A stretch of DNA of 38,532 bases from an uncultured Prevotellaceae bacterium (GCA_900316265.1 ONCH01000021.1:1-38532); one strand, 5' to 3'; shown: positions 24,510 to 32,579, counted from the stretch's first letter. The notes: generated by a model not told the origin, from the letters alone. A program made the numbers and translations.

Positions 24510-24602
24510 TTACTTTGTTAAAACATTTGCGTGTTTGCAAATGTACATAGCCTCAAGGGCTGCGGCGGCCTCAACGGCCAGTGAAATCATTGTCAACATC
24601 AT
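24510..24602 (-). CDS. Small peptide gene, 30 residues, undescribed
   Basis: The frame begins MMLTMISLAV, continues with an Ala/Glu stretch (EAAAALEAM) and ends YICKHANVLTK. It is a likely amphipathic or membrane-associated helix with a short basic tail. Support for a real gene: a -7 box TACCTTTG 94 bases upstream, a purine-rich start region (GATTAAAGAAAGGGTAACAATT) and a perfect intrinsic terminator 30 bases after the stop. The unit contains nothing else. I know no family it belongs to. It could instead be the translated part of a small regulatory RNA. A second ATG one codon on, or the fifth codon, could also start it. Confidence 0.55.
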   Translation of the reverse strand: MMLTMISLAVEAAAALEAMYICKHANVLTK

Positions 24603-24695
24603 AATTGTTACCCTTTCTTTAATCTTTAAATTTGTTAATCCTAAAAACTTTCTTTCTTACCTCGCTAGGTACCTATTTGTTTCCTTTTGACGATG

Positions 24696-24703
24696 CAAAG
24701 GTA
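24696..24703 (-). promoter_or_regulatory. -7 box of the 30-codon gene
   Basis: TACCTTTG on the minus strand followed by GCATCGTCAA, the same ten bases that follow the box at 23511-23518. No TTTGG at 19 bases upstream. The leader of about 90 bases contains GGTACCTAGCGAGGTAAG and TTTTTAGG elements. Confidence 0.5.
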
Positions 24704-24794
24704 CGAACTATTTCAATAAGCTGTATCACTTTCTGACCATTTCCTGACAAAAATAGCCATTTCTTTGACGTCTGTCAACAATTTGGCAGTTTCA

Positions 24795-24826
24795 TTGACG
24801 TATATCAAAAATAATTCGTAAATTTG
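24795..24826 (+). promoter_or_regulatory. Promoter of the flippase-like gene (near-leaderless)
   Basis: TTGAC (24795-24799), 19 bases, TAAATTTG (24819-24826); the ATG follows after 8 bases. Confidence 0.65.
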
Positions 24827-24834
24827 CAGTCGCA

Positions 24835-25839
24835 ATGAAGACAAGTAGCATCATACTGAAGATTCTGATGCCCCTGATACTGGGTGCGGCGATACTCTAC
24901 TGGATGTATCGCGGCGAGGACTGGCAACAGATTCGCCACGTCATGACCGACGAGATGGACTGGACGTGGATGCTCCTGTCGTTCCCCTTCGGCATACTCG
25001 CTCAGATGTTTCGTGGCTGGCGCTGGCGTCAGACCTTAGAGCCCGTTGGCGAGCATCCACGCACGTCCACCAGCATACACAGCATCTTCCTCTCCTATGC
25101 CGCCTCGCTGGTCATTCCACGTGTGGGCGAGTTCACACGCTGTGGCGTACTGAAGCGCTACGACGACGTGTCGTTCCCCAAAGCCCTGGGCACCGTAGTC
25201 ACCGAGCGAGCCATCGACTCCCTACTCGTCATGGGCATCACCGCCGTCGTCATCCTGCTGGAGATGAGCACCTTCGGCACCTTCTTCCGCAAGACGGGCA
25301 CCAATCTCCACGACATCCTCTACGGATTCTCCTGGGCAGGCTATTTCGTCGTGGCCATCTGTGCCATCGCCATGCTCATCCTGCTCCACTTCCTCTTGCG
25401 CAAACTTTCCATATATGATAAGGTACGCGCGACACTCAGCGGCATCTGGCAGGGCGTCATCTCGCTGAAGGACGTCAAGAACATTCCCCTGTTCTCCTTC
25501 TTCACCGTAGCCATCTGGCTCAGCTACTTCCTCCACTACTACCTTACCTTCTTCTGCTTCGACTTCACCGCCCATCTCGGTCTTGGCTGTGCCCTCGTAA
25601 CCTTCATCGTCGGCTCCATAGCCGTCATTGTGCCCACCCCCAACGGTGCTGGCCCCTGGCACTTTGCCGTCAAGACCATGCTCATCCTCTATGGTGTCGC
25701 CGACGAACACGCCCTCTACTTCGTTCTCATCGTCCACACCGTCCAGACCATGCTCGTCGTAGCCCTCGGCATCTATGCCTGGCTGGCCCTGAACTTCACC
25801 TCTGCCATCTCACCCCACACCTCCGTATCAGACTTGTAA
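24835..25839 (+). CDS. Flippase-like / lysylphosphatidylglycerol-synthase-type membrane protein
   Basis: 334 residues with about eight membrane helices, of the UPF0104 / LPG synthase transmembrane-region family. It has the conserved VPRVGEFTRCGVLKRY loop and VPTPNGAGPWHF near the C-terminus. In MprF this region flips aminoacyl-phospholipids; here no synthase domain is attached, so the cargo lipid is unknown. The start at 24835 gives MKTSSIILKILMPLILGAAILYW with a proper first helix. Single-gene unit. Confidence 0.88.
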   Translation: MKTSSIILKILMPLILGAAILYWMYRGEDWQQIRHVMTDEMDWTWMLLSFPFGILAQMFRGWRWRQTLEPVGEHPRTSTSIHSIFLSYAASLVIPRVGEFTRCGVLKRYDDVSFPKALGTVVTERAIDSLLVMGITAVVILLEMSTFGTFFRKTGTNLHDILYGFSWAGYFVVAICAIAMLILLHFLLRKLSIYDKVRATLSGIWQGVISLKDVKNIPLFSFFTVAIWLSYFLHYYLTFFCFDFTAHLGLGCALVTFIVGSIAVIVPTPNGAGPWHFAVKTMLILYGVADEHALYFVLIVHTVQTMLVVALGIYAWLALNFTSAISPHTSVSDL

Positions 25840-25923
25840 GCCCTCGTTATCAGGCTGTCTCGTGACGCCGTGAGACTACCTTGATTTTGACATTGCAAAA
25901 GTACTAAGAATAGTTGTGCAAAA

Positions 25924-25955
25924 ATTGGTTGTTTCGCAGGAAATGTGTATCTTTG
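25924..25955 (+). promoter_or_regulatory. Promoter of the 159-residue lipoprotein gene
   Basis: ATTGG (25924-25928), 19 bases, TATCTTTG (25948-25955); the ATG follows after 9 bases, so the leader is minimal. Confidence 0.7.
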
Positions 25956-25964
25956 CGCTCAGTT

Positions 25965-26444
25965 ATGAAACAGATAGTGACAATCATTCTGGCAGCATTG
26001 TTGTTTGCTGCCTGTGGGAACAAGGAGCAGCAGTTGCAGGAACGGGCTGCAGCGTTGTGTCGGTATATTCCCGACCATCAGTTGAATTCAGAATCGAAGC
26101 CTTTTATGACGGCAGATTTCTATGCCGTACTGGACACGATGTTCAACCATCTGCCTGAAGAGGAGAGAATGGACCATGAGTGGCTGTACTACTTTGTTAC
26201 AGGCAATGGTGGAACGATACCCGACTTTGAAGTGGCAGGGGTGGAACAGAGTGATGACACGCACGCGATGGCGACGATTAAGGTTCGTCAGAAGTGGGAG
26301 GACGGCTCGTTCGCCGAGGACAGCGAGGTAGTGGAACACAAGCTATACATGGAGAAGGTGGACGGTCAGTGGCTGATATCGGATTTTGACGGCCACAAGG
26401 AGGATTGTATTCGTCATCTCGCCACTAACCGCGAAAAGGAATGA
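25965..26444 (+). CDS. Lipoprotein, DUF3828-like
   Basis: 159 residues from the ATG at 25965. The N-terminus MKQIVTIILAALLFAACGN ends in a lipobox (FAAC), so it is probably anchored to a membrane after export. The C-terminal part (KLYMEKVDGQWLISDFDGH) resembles the NTF2-like/DUF3828 ending, in which a small alpha-beta domain binds a ligand or partner. Function unknown. The longer reading frame upstream crosses the promoter and is not used. Separate unit ahead of pepD. Confidence 0.78.
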   Translation: MKQIVTIILAALLFAACGNKEQQLQERAAALCRYIPDHQLNSESKPFMTADFYAVLDTMFNHLPEEERMDHEWLYYFVTGNGGTIPDFEVAGVEQSDDTHAMATIKVRQKWEDGSFAEDSEVVEHKLYMEKVDGQWLISDFDGHKEDCIRHLATNREKE

Positions 26445-26537
26445 AACAGACGGAAGTCATAGGCACAATCACACATGCATTTTGCATATAATAATAAAAA
26501 GGTAGGGGCAAGTGAGTGTGGTTTCAGAAAAAAATAT

Positions 26538-26545
26538 TATCTTTG
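26538..26545 (+). promoter_or_regulatory. -7 box of pepD
   Basis: TATCTTTG, with TGGTTTCAGAA starting exactly 19 bases upstream; the -33 position reads GAGTG, a weak match. The same TGGTTTCAGAA stands at the same distance from the -7 box of the DUF349 gene. Confidence 0.5.
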
Positions 26546-26572
26546 CAGGCAAATTCCTTAAACTAAAACAAG

Positions 26573-28033
26573 ATGAACGAAATTCAGAACCTACAACCAC
26601 AGTGCATCTGGAAGAACTTCTACGCACTGACACAGGTGCCACGTCCCAGTGGACACTTAGAGAAAATCCAACAGTTCCTGCTCGACTTCGGTAAGCAGGC
26701 TGGCGTATATGCCGTGAAAGACCCGGCAGGAAACATCCACTTCCGCAAGCCTGCCACACCTGGTATGGAGAACAAGAAGGGCATCATCCTGCAGGCGCAC
26801 ATGGATATGGTGCCGCAGAAGACGCCAGAGTCAACACATAACTTCGAGACAGACCCCATAGAGCCGTGGATAGATGGCGAGTGGGTGAAGGCTAAGGGTA
26901 CGACGCTGGGGGCCGACAACGGTCTGGGCGTTGCTGCCATCATGGCCATCATGGAGGACAAGACGCTGAAGCATGGTCCTATCGACGCGCTGGTTACGCG
27001 CGACGAAGAGACGGGTATGTTTGGTGCCAACGAACTGCCTGAGGGCGAGCTGCAGGGTGACATCCTGATGAATCTGGACTCCGAGCATTGGGGTAAGTTC
27101 GTGATTGGAAGTGCTGGTGGTATCGACGTTACTGCTACGCTGGACTATCAGGAGGTGGACACTGACGCTGAGGATGCAGCCGTGAAGGTGACGGTGAAGA
27201 ACCTGCGTGGCGGACACTCTGGTCTGGAAATCAACGAGGGACGCGGCAACGCCAACAAGTTGCTGGTACAGATTGTCCGCGAGGCCATCGCAGAAGTGGA
27301 GGCCCGCCTGGCCAGCTGGAACGGTGGCAACATGCGCAATGCCATTCCCTTCAAGGCCGAGGCCGTGCTGACACTGCCCAAGGAGAACATTGCCGCCATC
27401 AAGGAGATTGCTGCAGACTGGCAGGACACCTTCAACGATGAGTTCAAACTGATAGAGCCACAAGGCATCGAGGTGCTCGTAGAGGAAGTGGCAACACCCC
27501 AGAAAGAGGTGCCCGTAGAGATTCAGGACAATCTGGTGGATGCCATCTTCGCTTGTCACGACGGCGTCATCCGCTTCATTCCCGCCTACCCCAGCGTGGT
27601 AGAGACCTCTTCGAACCTGGCTATCATCAACATCGGTGAGAGCAAGGCCAGCATCAAGATTCTGGCACGCTCGAGCCGTGAGGACATGAAGGATTACGTG
27701 GTGACGATGCTGGAGAGCTGCTTCTCAATGGCAGGCATGAAGGTAGAGACTGCTGGCTCGTATGGCGGCTGGGATCCTAACCCCGACTCAGAAATTCTAC
27801 ACCTCTTATTAAAAGAATATAAGGAGCTGTTTGGCAAGGACGGCATCATCCAGGTAGATCATGCAGGTCTGGAGTGCTCCGTCATTCTGGGCAAGTATCC
27901 TTGGTTGGACGTTGTCAGCCTCGGTCCTACGATGAAGTCGCCACACACCACAACAGAGCGTGCACTCATCGAGACCGTCGCTCCCTTCTGGGAGTTGCTG
28001 AAGAAGACGCTCGAAGATGTTCCTGAGAAGTAA
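26573..28033 (+). CDS. pepD: Aminoacyl-histidine dipeptidase
   Basis: M20C-family dipeptidase (PepD, Xaa-His dipeptidase), 486 residues, cytoplasmic. Metal ligands are in ILQAHMDMV, LGADNGLGVA, the catalytic DEETGMFGA, and DSEHWGK; a lid domain is in the middle. It hydrolyses dipeptides such as carnosine-type Xaa-His. In peptide-fermenting Bacteroidales it helps use imported peptides. The A-rich stretch before the ATG (CTTAAACTAAAACAAG) fits the start. Ends at a terminator whose loop carries the next promoter's -33 box. Confidence 0.95.
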   Translation: MNEIQNLQPQCIWKNFYALTQVPRPSGHLEKIQQFLLDFGKQAGVYAVKDPAGNIHFRKPATPGMENKKGIILQAHMDMVPQKTPESTHNFETDPIEPWIDGEWVKAKGTTLGADNGLGVAAIMAIMEDKTLKHGPIDALVTRDEETGMFGANELPEGELQGDILMNLDSEHWGKFVIGSAGGIDVTATLDYQEVDTDAEDAAVKVTVKNLRGGHSGLEINEGRGNANKLLVQIVREAIAEVEARLASWNGGNMRNAIPFKAEAVLTLPKENIAAIKEIAADWQDTFNDEFKLIEPQGIEVLVEEVATPQKEVPVEIQDNLVDAIFACHDGVIRFIPAYPSVVETSSNLAIINIGESKASIKILARSSREDMKDYVVTMLESCFSMAGMKVETAGSYGGWDPNPDSEILHLLLKEYKELFGKDGIIQVDHAGLECSVILGKYPWLDVVSLGPTMKSPHTTTERALIETVAPFWELLKKTLEDVPEK

Positions 28034-28052
28034 AAAAATAAAAGGCTAAGAT

Positions 28053-28090
28053 AAAAAACGTGGATTTGTTTGGCAAATCTACGTTTTTTT
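28053..28090 (+). terminator. Terminator of pepD
   Basis: Stem AACGTGGATTTG / CAAATCTACGTT (one G-T pair) with loop TTTGG, followed by a run of Ts. The loop bases 28069-28073 are also the -33 box of the corA promoter. Confidence 0.85.
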
Positions 28091-28100
28091 ATTACTTTTG
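28069..28100 (+). promoter_or_regulatory. Promoter of the corA transcript
   Basis: TTTGG (28069-28073), 19 bases, TACTTTTG (28093-28100). Transcription should begin near 28104-28108, giving a leader of about 155 bases before the corA ATG. Confidence 0.78.
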
Positions 28101-28129
28101 CAGCCGATAAACAAAAAACAATAAAAAAT

Positions 28130-28165
28130 ATGGACGATTACCCGGCGGATACTTGTAACGAGTAA
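28130..28165 (+). CDS. Putative leader peptide of corA, 11 residues
   Basis: ATG GAC GAT TAC CCG GCG GAT ACT TGT AAC GAG TAA, peptide MDDYPADTCNE. The start is preceded by ACAAAAAACAATAAAAAAT, the A-rich context used for initiation in Bacteroidota, and lies about 25 bases after the predicted transcription start. Four of the 11 residues are acidic and one is proline. Enterobacterial MgtL/MgtP leader peptides for Mg2+ transporters also use acidic/proline runs, so a Mg2+-dependent leader is an attractive inference, not shown. Confidence 0.35.
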   Translation: MDDYPADTCNE

Positions 28166-28211
28166 GGCGGGGGATAGCCGGTAAAGCCGCTAATCCCTTT
28201 GCCGCGAGAAT

Positions 28212-28239
28212 TATCAATTGTCAAACTATCAATTGTCAA
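28212..28239 (+). repeat. Two direct copies of TATCAATTGTCAA
   Basis: Copies at 28212-28224 and 28227-28239 in the corA leader. The same 13-mer occurs inverted at 11928-11940 upstream of the LytTR gene. CAATTG is self-complementary, so the copies could also fold. Confidence 0.6.
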
Positions 28240-28259
28240 TTAATTGAAGGATTAGCACA

Positions 28260-29186
28260 ATGAAGACCTATTGGAACACCCAAGGTGGGCTCAGCCAGCT
28301 GAAGGAGTGGCAGCCCAATTGTTGGATACAGGTGACGTGTCCAACAGAGGAAGATCAGCAGTTATTGGAAGAGCAGTTCAATATTCCAGACTATTTCCTT
28401 TCTGATATTAGCGATACTGACGAGCGTGCACGTTATGAATATGATGACGGCTGGATGCTCATCATTCTGCGTATCCCCTACGTTAAAGAGGTACGCTCGC
28501 GCACGCCTTATACGACGGTGCCGTTGGGCATTATCCACAAGCGCGATGTCACCATTACCGTTTGTTACTATGAAACGAACATGATGATTGACTTCGTGTC
28601 ATACCAGCAGAAGCGTGGCGTGGGTTTCACCGATCATGTGGATATGATTTTCCGACTGTTCCTGTCGAGTGCCGTCTGGTACCTGAAGCGCCTGAAGCAG
28701 ATATCGATGCTTATCGATAAGGCCAAGCGCAACCTGGACCGCGAGGTGAACAACGAGAGTCTGATAGGACTATCGCGCCTGCAAGACTCGCTGACATATT
28801 TCAACACCTCCATTCGTGGTAATGAGGTGCTGCTGTCGAAGTTGAAGTTCAAACTGCAGATTGACGAATTGGATGCCGACCTCATCGAGGATGTCAACAT
28901 TGAGATGACACAGGCCCGTGAGACAACGAGCATCTATTCGAACATTCTGGAATCGACGATGGACACCTACCAGTCGATTATCAACAACAACATGAACACC
29001 ATCATGCGTACGCTGACAAGTGTGACCATCATCCTCATGTTGCCCACGTTGGTAGCCTCGTTCTTCGGTATGAATCTGGTCAACGGCATGGAGTCGAGCC
29101 CCATTGGTTTTATCATCGCCATACTCATTTCCATACTCATTTCGGTGGCTTCCTGGTTCCTTTTCAGGCGCAAAAGGCTTATTTAG
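28260..29186 (+). CDS. corA: CorA-family magnesium transporter
   Basis: 308 residues: a cytoplasmic alpha-beta N-terminal domain, a long stalk helix region (about 150-245), and two C-terminal membrane helices with the invariant GMN signature at residues 270-272 (FFGMNLVNG). Forms a pentameric channel for Mg2+ (some relatives carry Co2+, Ni2+ or Zn2+). A basic tail follows (RRKRL). The start at 28260 has AAGGATTAG upstream, which can be sequestered by the leader. Monocistronic. Confidence 0.93.
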   Translation: MKTYWNTQGGLSQLKEWQPNCWIQVTCPTEEDQQLLEEQFNIPDYFLSDISDTDERARYEYDDGWMLIILRIPYVKEVRSRTPYTTVPLGIIHKRDVTITVCYYETNMMIDFVSYQQKRGVGFTDHVDMIFRLFLSSAVWYLKRLKQISMLIDKAKRNLDREVNNESLIGLSRLQDSLTYFNTSIRGNEVLLSKLKFKLQIDELDADLIEDVNIEMTQARETTSIYSNILESTMDTYQSIINNNMNTIMRTLTSVTIILMLPTLVASFFGMNLVNGMESSPIGFIIAILISILISVASWFLFRRKRLI

Positions 29187-29206
29187 TGAACTTTTCGGCA
29201 AAAAAA

Positions 29207-29238
29207 TTAGGTGGTTTCAGAATTATTTACTAATTTTG
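29207..29238 (+). promoter_or_regulatory. Promoter of the DUF349 gene
   Basis: TTAGG (29207-29211), 19 bases, TAATTTTG (29231-29238). The leader is about 50 bases. The spacer begins with TGGTTTCAGAA as at pepD. Confidence 0.65.
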
Positions 29239-29293
29239 GAGCCCATATTGTGATATTTGTACTAATCCCAAACATGAACTAAAAGTTTTTTAG

Positions 29294-31117
29294 ATGATGG
29301 ACTCTCAAGAAAAGGCTCTCGTAGAAGAGCAGGTTGCAGAACAAAACGTTGAACAGAACGTAGTAGAAAACATTGAAAGCGCAGAAGCCACAGAGGCAGT
29401 TGAGCGCAAGCAGTATGACACCAAAAAGGAAGTCTTGGAACGTGTACGCGAGATAGCTCACGGAGAAGAGGCTCCACAGAAAGACGAGGTGGACTACCTG
29501 AAGACCGTTTTCTACAAGTTACACATTGCCGAGCGCGAAGCGGCCCTCAAGGAATATATTGATGGCGGTGGCGATCCTGAACAATACCAAATCACGCCTG
29601 ATGCCGATGAAGAGGCTTTCAAGGCTGAGATGGGCATTATCAAGGAGAAGCGCCAGAAGCTGTTCCGCGAGCAAGAGCAAGAGAAACAGGACAACCTGGA
29701 GAAGAAGTTGGCCATCATCGAGAAGATAAAGACCATGATTACCTCACCTGAGGAGGCTAACAAGTCGTATAAGGACTTCAAGGCCCTGCAGGACGAGTGG
29801 AAGGAGATAAAGAACGTTCCCGCTGAGCGTGCCAACGAGCTGTGGCGCAACTACCAGTTGTATGTAGAGCAGTTCTACGACCTGCTGAAGCTGAACAGCG
29901 AGGCTCGCGAATATGACTTCAAGAAGAATCTGGAAGCTAAGACCAAACTTTGCGAGGCAGCAGAGAAGTTGGCAGACGAGCAGGATGTAATCAGCGCTTT
30001 CCACCAGTTGCAGAAGTTGCACCAGGAGTATCGCGAGACAGGCCCTGTAGCCCGCGAGCTGCGTGAGGAGATATGGAATCGCTTCAAGACTGCTTCGACG
30101 GTTATCAACAAGCGTCACCAGCAGCACTTTGAAGAACTGCGTGCCAAGGAAGAGGAGAACCTCGCCAAGAAGACTGCTCTCTGTGAGAAGGTCGAGGCCA
30201 TTGCCGCTGAAGAGAACAAGGGCAGCGGTGACTGGGAGCGTCACACCAAGGAGATTATCGAGCTGCAGACTGAGTGGAAGACCATCGGTTTTGCACCACA
30301 GAAGATGAACGTCAAGATATTCGAGCGTTTCCGTGCAGCCTGTGATGACTTCTTCGGTCGTAAGGCTGAGCACTTCCGCGATCTGAAGGACTCCTTCAAG
30401 GAGAACGCCGAGAAGAAGCGTGCCCTCATCGAGAAGGCTAAGGCGCTGCAAGACTCTACCGACTGGAAGTCGACAGGCGATAAGCTTATCAACTTGCAGA
30501 AGGAGTGGAAGACCATCGGTATGGTTCCTAAGAAGTTGGGCGACCAGCTGTGGGAAGAGTTTCTCGGCGCTTGCAACAAGTTCTTTGAGGCCCGTAATGC
30601 CGCTGGTGCCAACACCCGTAGCGACGAGCGTGAGAACCTGGAGAAGAAGCGTAGCATCATTGAACAGCTGAAGGCTGCAGCTGAAGAGGCAGGAGAAGAC
30701 CTGCAGGAGAAGGTGCAGCAGCTCGTTGAGCAGTATCAGGCCGTTGGTCACGTACCTTTCAAGGAAAAGGACAAGCTCTACGAGGAGTATCATGCTGTAC
30801 TCGACAAGCTCTATAAGGAGTTGAATGTCAACGTGGCTAAGCGCCGTCTGTCGAAGTTCAAGGACAGCATCAAGCAGGTTGCTGAGCGTGGCGAGAATGC
30901 ACTGGACAACGAGCGTGCCCGTCTGATGCGCCAGTATGAGCAGCTGAAACAGGAGGTGCAGACCTACGAGAACAACCTCGGTTTCCTCAATGCTTCATCG
31001 AAGAAGGGCAACAGCCTCATCGACGAGATGAACCGCAAGGTACAGAAGCTGAAGGACGAAGTACAGCTGGTACGTGAGAAGATCAAGGCCATCGATGCTG
31101 AGAACCGCGAGAAGTAA
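29294..31117 (+). CDS. DUF349-repeat coiled-coil protein
   Basis: 607 residues, soluble, highly charged and helical. About five DUF349 repeats can be aligned by their core (LQDEWKEIKNVP, LHQEYRETGPVA, LQTEWKTIGFAP, LQKEWKTIGMVP, VEQYQAVGHVP), each ending in a LW..F/Y segment. The N-terminal 40 residues are acidic (EEQVAEQNVEQNVVENIES) and likely disordered. DUF349 proteins are widespread in Bacteroidota; function is not established. ATG at 29294 or the adjacent one at 29297. Ends at a bidirectional terminator facing glmM. Confidence 0.9.
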   Translation: MMDSQEKALVEEQVAEQNVEQNVVENIESAEATEAVERKQYDTKKEVLERVREIAHGEEAPQKDEVDYLKTVFYKLHIAEREAALKEYIDGGGDPEQYQITPDADEEAFKAEMGIIKEKRQKLFREQEQEKQDNLEKKLAIIEKIKTMITSPEEANKSYKDFKALQDEWKEIKNVPAERANELWRNYQLYVEQFYDLLKLNSEAREYDFKKNLEAKTKLCEAAEKLADEQDVISAFHQLQKLHQEYRETGPVARELREEIWNRFKTASTVINKRHQQHFEELRAKEEENLAKKTALCEKVEAIAAEENKGSGDWERHTKEIIELQTEWKTIGFAPQKMNVKIFERFRAACDDFFGRKAEHFRDLKDSFKENAEKKRALIEKAKALQDSTDWKSTGDKLINLQKEWKTIGMVPKKLGDQLWEEFLGACNKFFEARNAAGANTRSDERENLEKKRSIIEQLKAAAEEAGEDLQEKVQQLVEQYQAVGHVPFKEKDKLYEEYHAVLDKLYKELNVNVAKRRLSKFKDSIKQVAERGENALDNERARLMRQYEQLKQEVQTYENNLGFLNASSKKGNSLIDEMNRKVQKLKDEVQLVREKIKAIDAENREK

Positions 31118-31138
31118 ATCCGAAAGGACACAATAAGA

Positions 31139-31173
31139 AAATAGGTGAGAATTGCTCTCACCTATTTCTTTTT
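31139..31173. terminator. Bidirectional terminator between DUF349 gene and glmM
   Basis: Perfect 12-base-pair stem AAATAGGTGAGA / TCTCACCTATTT with a 5-base loop, then CTTTTT on the plus strand and A-rich sequence on the other side. Serves the two convergent genes. Confidence 0.9.
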
Positions 31174-31191
31174 ATATATGTCTCAAAACAT

Positions 31192-32574
31192 TTATTTCTG
31201 CATGTCGTAAACCACCCGCATGAGCTTCTTGCCCAGCTCGTCGGCCAACTGCATGGTCTGTGCCTCGCTATAGACGCGGATGATGGGCTCGGTGTTCGAC
31301 TTGCGCAAGTGTACCCAACGGTCGGGGAAGTCAATCTTCACACCGTCAATATCGTTGACCTGTGCAGAGCTGTCCTTAGCAAACATCTCCTTCACCTTGA
31401 CAAGGATAGCGTCAACATCAGTCTCTGGCGTGAGGTCGATGCGGTTCTTCGCAATCTGATAGTCTGGGAAGGTCTTGCGCAGGTCACTAACCGTACAGCC
31501 CTTCTTGGCCAGCGATGTCAGGAACAGGGCAATACCTACCAAAGCGTCACGACCATAGTGGCTCTCAGGATAGATGACGCCACCATTGCCTTCACCACCG
31601 ATAACGGCATTCACCTCTTTCATCTTAGTAGTAACATTCACCTCACCAACAGCAGCAGCAGCATATGTGCCACCATGCTTCTCCGTCACGTCGCGCAAAG
31701 CACGCGTTGAAGAGAGGTTGCTGACGGTATTGCCAACAGTCTGAGACAGCACGTAATCAGCTACGCTGACCAGCGTATATTCCTCACCAAACATCTTGCC
31801 ATCCTCACAGATAAAGGCCAGACGGTCAACATCGGGGTCAACCACGATACCCAGGTCATACTGACCAGTCTTCATCTCGTCCATGATGCCCTGCAGGTTC
31901 TTCTCCAAGGGCTCTGGGTTGTGGGCAAAGTCGCCCGTTACCTCACCATTCAAGAACTTATAGCTGACACCCAGTCTGTCGAGCAGCTTAGGCAGGATGA
32001 GACCACCCACAGAGTTGATGCTATCGACACACACCTTGAAATCAGCCTTGCGGATAGCCTCCACATCCACCAACTTCAGGTCAAGGACAGACTGTACATG
32101 ACGGTCGTCGAACGAGTTGTCAACGGTAACATGTCCCAGGTTGTCGACCTCAGCATACTGGAAGTCTTCCTTCTCAGCGATAGCCAATACCTCAGCACCA
32201 TCGGCAGCTGTCAGGAACTCGCCTTCGCTGTTCAACAGTTTCAGCGCATTCCACTGACGAGGATTGTGAGAAGCGGTAATGATAATACCACCATCGGCAC
32301 CACTCATGCGAACGGCCAACTCGGTGGTAGGCGTCGAAGCATAACCGATGTCCAGCACGTCAAAGCCCATGCCTACAAGGGTACCACAAACTACGTCACG
32401 CACCATGTGACCAGAAAGACGACCATCGCGGCCAACCACTATCCTACCCGTCTTGCGAGGGATAAAGGTGGCGTATGCCGTTGTAAACTTCACGATATCC
32501 AGTGGATTCAGCGTATCACCCGTGCGTCCGCCAATGGTTCCGCGGATGCCGGAAATAGATTTAATCAGCGTCAT
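31192..32574 (-). CDS. glmM: Phosphoglucosamine mutase
   Basis: Interconverts glucosamine-6-phosphate and glucosamine-1-phosphate on the way to UDP-GlcNAc for peptidoglycan and LPS. The phosphoserine loop ITASHNP (S102), metal loop DPDVDR and sugar/phosphate loop RKSNTEP are all present; 460 residues is standard for the Bacteroidales enzyme. Phosphomannomutase activity cannot be excluded from sequence. Its ATG follows directly after a 9-base tandem array that starts inside the stop region of the DUF4827 gene, so the two genes are cotranscribed and the array is its ribosome-entry region. Confidence 0.93.
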   Translation of the reverse strand: MTLIKSISGIRGTIGGRTGDTLNPLDIVKFTTAYATFIPRKTGRIVVGRDGRLSGHMVRDVVCGTLVGMGFDVLDIGYASTPTTELAVRMSGADGGIIITASHNPRQWNALKLLNSEGEFLTAADGAEVLAIAEKEDFQYAEVDNLGHVTVDNSFDDRHVQSVLDLKLVDVEAIRKADFKVCVDSINSVGGLILPKLLDRLGVSYKFLNGEVTGDFAHNPEPLEKNLQGIMDEMKTGQYDLGIVVDPDVDRLAFICEDGKMFGEEYTLVSVADYVLSQTVGNTVSNLSSTRALRDVTEKHGGTYAAAAVGEVNVTTKMKEVNAVIGGEGNGGVIYPESHYGRDALVGIALFLTSLAKKGCTVSDLRKTFPDYQIAKNRIDLTPETDVDAILVKVKEMFAKDSSAQVNDIDGVKIDFPDRWVHLRKSNTEPIIRVYSEAQTMQLADELGKKLMRVVYDMQK

Positions 32575-32579
32575 AGTGA

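Larger units (their letters stand above)
28101..28259 (+). promoter_or_regulatory. Structured leader of corA, possible translational switch
   Basis: The leader contains an 11-codon frame, then several possible helices. CCGGC (28142-28146) pairs with GCCGG (28177-28181), ACTTG/CGAGT form a small hairpin inside it, and GGGAT (28171-28175) pairs with ATCCC (28193-28197). GCTAATCC (28189-28196) is perfectly complementary to GGATTAGC (28249-28256), which ends 3 bases before the corA ATG. The last two pairings exclude each other, as in an on/off switch. Two direct copies of TATCAATTGTCAA lie between. I recognise no known riboswitch class. Confidence 0.4.

Noticed and set aside
25857-25876. GTCTC...GAGAC hairpin after the flippase-like gene as a terminator
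   Set aside because: Only five base pairs with a large loop and no T-tract; too weak to call.
28101-28259. corA leader as a known riboswitch class (M-box, TPP, cobalamin, fluoride, ZTP)
   Set aside because: None of the conserved core motifs of these classes could be found.
29744-30793. Leucine-rich open frame of 349 codons opposite the DUF349 gene
   Set aside because: Mirror of the Glu/Lys/Gln-rich coiled-coil codons; no start context, promoter or domain.
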